64,000 nucleotides of DNA from positions 62,001 to 126,000 of the forward strand of contig NZ_WKJC01000002.1 in the NCBI RefSeq assembly GCF_009674675.1, in the 5' to 3' direction. How positions within the stretch are numbered: position 1 is the stretch's first letter; each line of letters opens with the position of its first letter. This document shows positions 57,159 through 64,000 of the stretch, in pieces. The translations under genes and the position numbers were made by a program. A model generated the notes under the pieces. The model was given only the letters and a program-made list of their open reading frames with translations, was not told the DNA's origin and did not search any database. Source of the stretch: Kangiella sp. HZ709 (lineage in GTDB: Bacteria > Pseudomonadota > Gammaproteobacteria > Enterobacterales > Kangiellaceae).

Positions 57159-57183
57159 AAATAAGGGCTCAAAATGAGCCCTT
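57159..57183 (-). terminator. rho-independent terminator of eno
   Basis: On the minus strand AAGGGCTC (57183-57176) pairs with GAGCCCTT (57070 side, 57170-57163) around a 5-base loop, followed by ATTTATTTT. It begins 4 bp past the eno stop. The T-run is imperfect, so termination may be partial and let ftsB be read. Confidence 0.75.
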
Positions 57184-57186
57184 TAA

Positions 57187-58473
<1,287 letters not shown>

Positions 58474-58507
58474 TCAAGGATTAAACAACAAACTAAGTAC
58501 CAATATT

Positions 58508-59368
58508 TTAAATTAAATCGCCATCACCGAATTCAGTAATAGTGTCTTCAACGAAACCGACTTTCTTAACCACTGCGTCTAACTCTTTCATCACCGTTAG
58601 CATTTCTTCAATGCGGTACATTGGGAAAGAATTGGGGCCATCACATTTGGCAATGGCTGGATCCGGGTGTGATTCCATAAAGACGCCCGATACACCTGCA
58701 GCAATTGCAGCACGAGTTAATACAGGAATCACCTCTCGTAAGCCGCCAGAAGAGGCACCTTGGCCGCCTGGCAATTGAGCCGAGTGGGTAGCATCATAAA
58801 CAATAGGAACGCCTGACTCACGCATGATTGACAAAGCGCGCATATCAGAGACCAGATTGTTATAACCAAATGAAACACCACGTTCGCAGATCATGATATT
58901 TTCATTACCAGTTTCTTTCGCCTTGTCTATGACATTTTTCATATCCCAGGGCGATAAGAATTGGCCTTTTTTGATATTAACAGGAATGCCTGGCTCGCAA
59001 ACTTTACGAATAAAATTGGTTTGGCGACATAAAAATGCAGGTGTTTGCATCACATCAACTACATCCGCCACTTCGTGCATTGGAGTATCTTCATGCACGT
59101 CAGTTAAGACCGCAACCCCCACTTGATCTTTTACTTTTTGTAAAATTTTCAAGCCATTTTCTAAACCTGGCCCGCGAAAACTTTTACTTGAAGAACGATT
59201 GGCCTTATCAAATGAAGATTTATATATATAAGGAATTTCTAGCTTATCGGTTATTTCTTTCATGTAGCCCGCTGTATCGATTGCTAACTGCTCGCTCTCG
59301 ATAACACAAGGACCACAGATCAAGAAAAACGGCTTATTTAGTCCAACTTCCCAATCCAATAACTTCAT
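58508..59368 (-). CDS. kdsA: 3-deoxy-D-manno-octulosonate-8-phosphate synthase
   Basis: The 286-residue enzyme condenses PEP with arabinose-5-phosphate for lipopolysaccharide core synthesis, showing the organism is Gram-negative. Motifs are [36 protein letters not shown] and [13 protein letters not shown]. It lies 27 bp after pyrG and before eno. Confidence 0.97.
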   Translation of the reverse strand: MKLLDWEVGLNKPFFLICGPCVIESEQLAIDTAGYMKEITDKLEIPYIYKSSFDKANRSSSKSFRGPGLENGLKILQKVKDQVGVAVLTDVHEDTPMHEVADVVDVMQTPAFLCRQTNFIRKVCEPGIPVNIKKGQFLSPWDMKNVIDKAKETGNENIMICERGVSFGYNNLVSDMRALSIMRESGVPIVYDATHSAQLPGGQGASSGGLREVIPVLTRAAIAAGVSGVFMESHPDPAIAKCDGPNSFPMYRIEEMLTVMKELDAVVKKVGFVEDTITEFGDGDLI

Positions 59369-59395
59369 ATTACAACCTTGCCGTTAAGCACTATT

Positions 59396-61036
<1,641 letters not shown>

Positions 61037-61072
61037 TCAACCGATTATCGCTAAATTTATAAATACCAATAG

Positions 61073-61204
61073 CAAAACCGCCAAATAGTTCCAATAGCTT
61101 GGAAATCCTTGTTATTAGCGGTTTTGACGAATTCTATTATTGCAATTTGGCTTATATTGAGTCTATTAATCAAGCCAAATGTCATTGAGAAGAAAGGGTT
61201 CTCA
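61073..61204 (-). promoter_or_regulatory. structured 5' leader of pyrG, three inverted repeats
   Basis: Read on the minus strand: TGAGAA/TTCTCA (61204-61199 with 61191-61186), ATTTGGCTT/AAGCCAAAT (9 perfect pairs, 61180-61172 with 61153-61145), and CAAAACCGC/GCGGTTTTG (9 perfect pairs, 61126-61118 with 61081-61073) enclosing a smaller CCAA/TTGG hairpin. None has a T-run, so they are not simple terminators. A regulatory role on pyrG is inferred. Confidence 0.55.
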
Positions 61205-61216
61205 GGACGGGAAAAT

Positions 61217-61225
61217 ATTATAGCA
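61217..61225 (-). promoter_or_regulatory. candidate pyrG promoter (extended -10)
   Basis: On the minus strand TGC TATAAT is a perfect TGn-extended -10 box; the -35 is weak. Transcription would start about 61210 in a pyrimidine-rich run (TTTTCCCG), giving a 5' UTR of about 180 nt. Confidence 0.6.
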
Positions 61226-61300
61226 AAAAGGTCTGATGATTGGCGAGGAGTTTTTAACCCCTTTCTATAATTCTAACCATCAAAATTGAGGAATGTTAAT

Positions 61301-61780
61301 TTATAAAAATAAAGGTAACGCTGAAAAATAAGCAATTGAAGCTGAGACTGACCAAAAGACAGCCAAAAACATTACTGGTTTTACAGTTTTTCTCTTAAAC
61401 CCCAATACACTTTGATAATGAGAGTCTAACTCCTTACGTTCTTGACCGATCCGCTTAAAAATATAAGCCTTATCTTTAGGCCGATTACTTGAGCCTACGA
61501 CTCTTTTAAACTCTTGGTTTAGTACTTCACTTTGCGTGAAATACTTTTTTTGAAGTAAGTAAAGCCAGAGTGACCAATAACTAAAACCTAAAAAACTAAG
61601 CACAGCAGCTATTAAAAATGCCATCACTAAAGGTTGGACTCCTAAATCAGGAAGCAAGCCACCTTGAGTAAGCATATAACTTGCAATGGATATCAAAGAA
61701 ACCATCAAAAGAAATAAAAATAAAGTCTTAAAACTGCTCTCTAGAATAGTCTTAGCTGAATTTAATTGAGTGATAGGCAT
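61301..61780 (-). CDS. small membrane protein of unknown function
   Basis: The 159-residue protein has three predicted membrane helices (about 17-38, 48-75 and 135-157) with a basic cytoplasmic-looking loop between the second and third (residues 78-130, rich in Lys, Arg and Glu). I recognise no family or motif. It stands alone between pyrG and the msrA fusion gene; a 138-bp gap precedes it and holds only a short GGCG/CGCC hairpin. Function not inferred. Confidence 0.6.
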   Translation of the reverse strand: MPITQLNSAKTILESSFKTLFLFLLMVSLISIASYMLTQGGLLPDLGVQPLVMAFLIAAVLSFLGFSYWSLWLYLLQKKYFTQSEVLNQEFKRVVGSSNRPKDKAYIFKRIGQERKELDSHYQSVLGFKRKTVKPVMFLAVFWSVSASIAYFSALPLFL

Positions 61781-61918
61781 TTAACGGATACTGAGTTAAA
61801 ACGTTAGGCGTATTTTTCGCCAATCACTATCACACAAGAAAAACCTTGGATCAATAACCTATAAATAGTTCCTTAAAATCTGCAAAGCAGTTCCATTAAA
61901 AGTGTCCATTACTTCATA

Positions 61919-62746
61919 CTAAAGTAACAGATGATGCCATTCATGATGACGTTGTAGGTAACTAAGCGTATAAGAACAAATAGGTTTAACTTTTAGTCCC
62001 ATTTTTTCAATTTCTGCTAATGTCATTTTCATCAGGACCGAACCATAACCCTTTCCTCTTAACTCTACTGGGACTTGAGTGTAATCCAAAGATAGGTAAT
62101 CGCCATGATGACTATAACGCAGTAAAGCGAATTGCTTAGGCTCTAACTCTACCAAAAACTGCTCTTTGTCGGCTTGATGAATCACTCTTGGTAACTCAAT
62201 GGTTTCATCTTGTATAAGCTTATCAGCATGCTTTTGACGAAGCTTTGCTAGCTTAGGTTCAATGACTATAGAACAGTATCGATTCTCGGTATTACGAAGG
62301 TAGTAATCCTGATGATAATCTTCCGCAGAGTAAAAGGTTTCGAGTTCAACAACTTCGGTAACGATTGGTTTTTCAAATAATGGCGATAATTCTTCTATAA
62401 GTTGGGAAGCTATTTCTTGTTGAACTTCAGAATGGTACAAAATGATTGAACGATATTGAGTTCCAATATCGGCGCCTTGCCCATCGCATTGAGTCGGATT
62501 ATGGCTAGTCATAAAAACTTCCAGTAAGTCTTTATAACTTAAAATAGCTGAATCAAAGCTCACTTGAATAACTTCAGCATGCCCCGTCACACCAGAGCAT
62601 ACACTATTATAGTTAGGCTTAGGATCATCCCCTCCTGCATAACCAGAGATGACCCTGGAAACACCTTTTAGTTTTTGAATGACGGCTTCAACACACCAAA
62701 AGCAGCCACCACCGAAAGTTGCCAGTTGCAATGTATTTGTATTCAT
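61919..62746 (-). CDS. msrA: peptide methionine sulfoxide reductase MsrA fused to a GNAT-like domain
   Basis: The 275-residue protein has MsrA at about 1-165: catalytic Cys15 in GGGCFWCVEA, then VISGYAGG, SGVTGHAEVIQV, HNPTQCDGQGADIGTQYRS and EDYHQDYYLRN. From about residue 185 comes an unrelated domain resembling small GNAT acetyltransferases (YjdJ/PF14542 type): ALLRYSHHGDYLSLDYTQVP, RGKGYGSVLM, PICSYTLSYLQRHHEW. The normal second and third MsrA cysteines are not seen, so a one-Cys form is possible. It overlaps mazG by 4 bases. Confidence 0.85.
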   Translation of the reverse strand: MNTNTLQLATFGGGCFWCVEAVIQKLKGVSRVISGYAGGDDPKPNYNSVCSGVTGHAEVIQVSFDSAILSYKDLLEVFMTSHNPTQCDGQGADIGTQYRSIILYHSEVQQEIASQLIEELSPLFEKPIVTEVVELETFYSAEDYHQDYYLRNTENRYCSIVIEPKLAKLRQKHADKLIQDETIELPRVIHQADKEQFLVELEPKQFALLRYSHHGDYLSLDYTQVPVELRGKGYGSVLMKMTLAEIEKMGLKVKPICSYTLSYLQRHHEWHHLLL

Positions 62747-63540
62747 TTCAGACGTCCTTTAGCTTCAAGCCATGCTGCTTCTAATGTATCAAGAGACGCC
62801 TTGTCCACCGATAAGTTACGTTTAGATAGAATTAACTCAAGTTCTCTAAAGCGCAGTTCAAATTTTTTATTCGACTTCCTTAATGCCGTCTCAGCATCAA
62901 ATTGTAAATGACGGGATAAGTTCACTACCGCAAACAATAAGTCACCAACTTCCTCTTCTGTATTGGCAAGATCTTTATTTGCAATGGCTTCTTTTAATTC
63001 AGTAATTTCTTCTTGGACCTTATCAAAAACACCGTCAATATTTTGCCAATCAAAACCATGGCGGCCAACTCGCTTTTGAATTTTTTGGGCTATAGAAAGG
63101 GACGGAAAGCCTTTTGGCAAGTCATCCAACAAGCTTTGATTACCTGCGTCTTTTTGTTGGCGTTCTAATTGTTTTTGTTGTTCCCAGTTTCGCTTTAACT
63201 CTTCGTCAGAAATATATTCTTGCTCAGCAAAAACATGTGGGTGTCGGCGCTCTAATTTCTCCGCCATTGTTCCTGCAATCGATTCAAAATCAAATCGCCC
63301 TTCTTCTTGCCCTATTTGAGCGTAAAATACCACTTGGAACAGTAGATCACCCAGCTCACCATGTAACTCATCAAAATCGCCTTGTTCTATAGCATCTGCA
63401 ACTTCATAAGCTTCTTCCAAAGTATAAGGCACGATTGTTTTATAGGTCTGTTTACGATCCCATGGGCAACCTGTTTCAGGATCACGTAATGCTTGCATGA
63501 TTTGCAATAGCCGTTGAGTATTTGGGAGCTTGTTATCCAT
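62743..63540 (-). CDS. mazG: nucleoside triphosphate pyrophosphohydrolase MazG
   Basis: The 265-residue enzyme hydrolyses NTPs and dNTPs to NMPs and, in E. coli, lowers (p)ppGpp. Two MazG domains are visible: CPWDRKQTYKTIVPYTLEEAYEV with GELGDLLFQVVFYA, and a second copy with EEITELKEAI and EEEVGDLLFAVVNLSRHL. It lies 2 bp after relA, the conserved pairing. Confidence 0.96.
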   Translation of the reverse strand: MDNKLPNTQRLLQIMQALRDPETGCPWDRKQTYKTIVPYTLEEAYEVADAIEQGDFDELHGELGDLLFQVVFYAQIGQEEGRFDFESIAGTMAEKLERRHPHVFAEQEYISDEELKRNWEQQKQLERQQKDAGNQSLLDDLPKGFPSLSIAQKIQKRVGRHGFDWQNIDGVFDKVQEEITELKEAIANKDLANTEEEVGDLLFAVVNLSRHLQFDAETALRKSNKKFELRFRELELILSKRNLSVDKASLDTLEAAWLEAKGRLK

Positions 63541-63542
63541 AA

Positions 63543-64000
63543 CTAACCACGAAAACGCTTTACTTCAAAAATATTTGGTAATTGCTTTAACAAACTCAAT
63601 ATCCGCTGTAAGTCATCAGAGGCAGCTAATTCCACTTCTAAATTGATATGCACTTGCTCTTTATTTTTGTGAGTAGTCATATCAGTAATAGCCGCACCTT
63701 CATTTGATAAAACGGTAGTAATGTCTTTTAATAAACCACGACGGTCAAAGGCATTAATTCTTAGATCCACCGCATAACTATTGGCAGAGTCACCCTCCCA
63801 ATTAACTTCAATAATCCGCTCTGGTTTTTGTTGCAGTGCTTTTTTTGCATGTACACACTCTTTGCGATGAATAACAATTCCGCGGCCTTGTGTAATGTAA
63901 CCAATAATTGATTCACCAGGCACAGGTTTACAGCATTTGGCAATATTAGTTAACAGATCATCGACACCAGAAACCGATATATCAGACATCGACTTACGCT
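63543..64000 (-). CDS. relA: RelA (GTP pyrophosphokinase), C-terminal part, cut by window edge
   Basis: The frame is open from the stop at 63543 to the window end, so the gene begins beyond it. Visible are the zinc-finger-like segment AKCCKPVPGESIIGYITQGRG with HRKEC, and the C-terminal ACT domain (AFDRRGLLKDITTVLSNEGA). These belong to RelA/SpoT enzymes; the position before mazG favours RelA. The catalytic domains are not in view. Confidence 0.93.
   Translation of the reverse strand, partial: RKSMSDISVSGVDDLLTNIAKCCKPVPGESIIGYITQGRGIVIHRKECVHAKKALQQKPERIIEVNWEGDSANSYAVDLRINAFDRRGLLKDITTVLSNEGAAITDMTTHKNKEQVHINLEVELAASDDLQRILSLLKQLPNIFEVKRFRG

Noticed and set aside
61057-61185. 42-residue ORF in the pyrG leader (minus strand, starts MTFGLINRL)
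   Set aside because: No Shine-Dalgarno sequence and its codons coincide with the hairpins; the leader structure explains the sequence better. Could be revisited if translated peptides are found.

Overview
The window is chromosomal DNA of a gammaproteobacterium, AT-rich (roughly 39% G+C by eye). Gene neighbourhoods typical of that class are present: map-glnD-dapD-yffB-dapE, gyrA-serC, ubiG-mupP-yciK, trpS-scpA-scpB-rluB, yciB-yciI-bolA, pyrG-kdsA-eno-ftsB-ispD, ispF-truD-surE-pcm-nlpD and mazG-relA. Marine-type traits (a Na+/anion symporter, a GlyGly-CTERM M36 protease, a two-component pair of the type that accompanies dedicated sortase systems) would fit an Oceanospirillales/Kangiella-like organism. 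That placement is inference. No phage, insertion sequence, CRISPR array, tRNA or rRNA was seen.

Layout. 1-7.7 kb is an accessory stretch on the + strand: a long PLP enzyme, a phosphodiester-glycosidase-like protein, a secreted fasciclin protein, DoxX-like, a dead VOC gene with two in-frame TAG codons, GNAT, a diguanylate cyclase, a PhnB-like VOC protein and a lipoprotein methyltransferase. 7.9-16.1 kb (+) holds map, glnD, the lysine/DAP genes, an M15 peptidase, a 44-codon DUF2897-like gene and an SLC13 transporter. 16.1-20.6 kb (-) is a crotonase, serC and gyrA. 20.8-28.7 kb (+) carries an amidohydrolase that has lost its metal ligands, ubiG, mupP, yciK and ppx, interrupted by an opposite-strand histidine kinase/response regulator. 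28.7-37.5 kb (-) carries ppk, rluB, a coiled-coil protein, scpB, scpA, trpS, a DUF6122-like protein, yciO and a PHP phosphoesterase. 37.6-39.3 kb (+) is yciB, yciI, bolA and a DUF2007 gene. 39.3-64 kb (-) is the M36 protease, nlpD, yqaA, pcm, surE, truD, ispF, a complete histidine operon, a DUF4156 lipoprotein, ispD, ftsB, eno, kdsA, pyrG, an unknown membrane protein, an MsrA-GNAT fusion, mazG and the 3' end of relA.

The most remarkable region is the histidine operon (48.3-55.6 kb). It lies between ispD and ispF, which are normally neighbours. Its order is hisG, hisC fused to a HAD phosphatase, hisB, hisH, hisF, a hisA-hisI-hisE fusion, hisD, so seven genes cover all ten steps. The HAD domain supplies the otherwise missing histinol-phosphate phosphatase (histidinol-phosphate phosphatase) in the same chain as the enzyme that makes its substrate. 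In front of hisG are two complete transcription attenuators in series. Each has a short leader peptide with five consecutive His codons, an antiterminator segment 11-12 nt after the last His codon that is complementary to the first arm of the terminator, and a GC-rich terminator hairpin with a U-run. The ispF-truD-surE-pcm genes follow hisD after 20 bp and may share this transcript.

Other notable items are a roughly 180-nt pyrG leader with three consecutive perfect inverted repeats behind an extended -10 promoter, the MsrA-GNAT fusion, and the pseudoenzyme at the mtaD-like locus next to ubiG.
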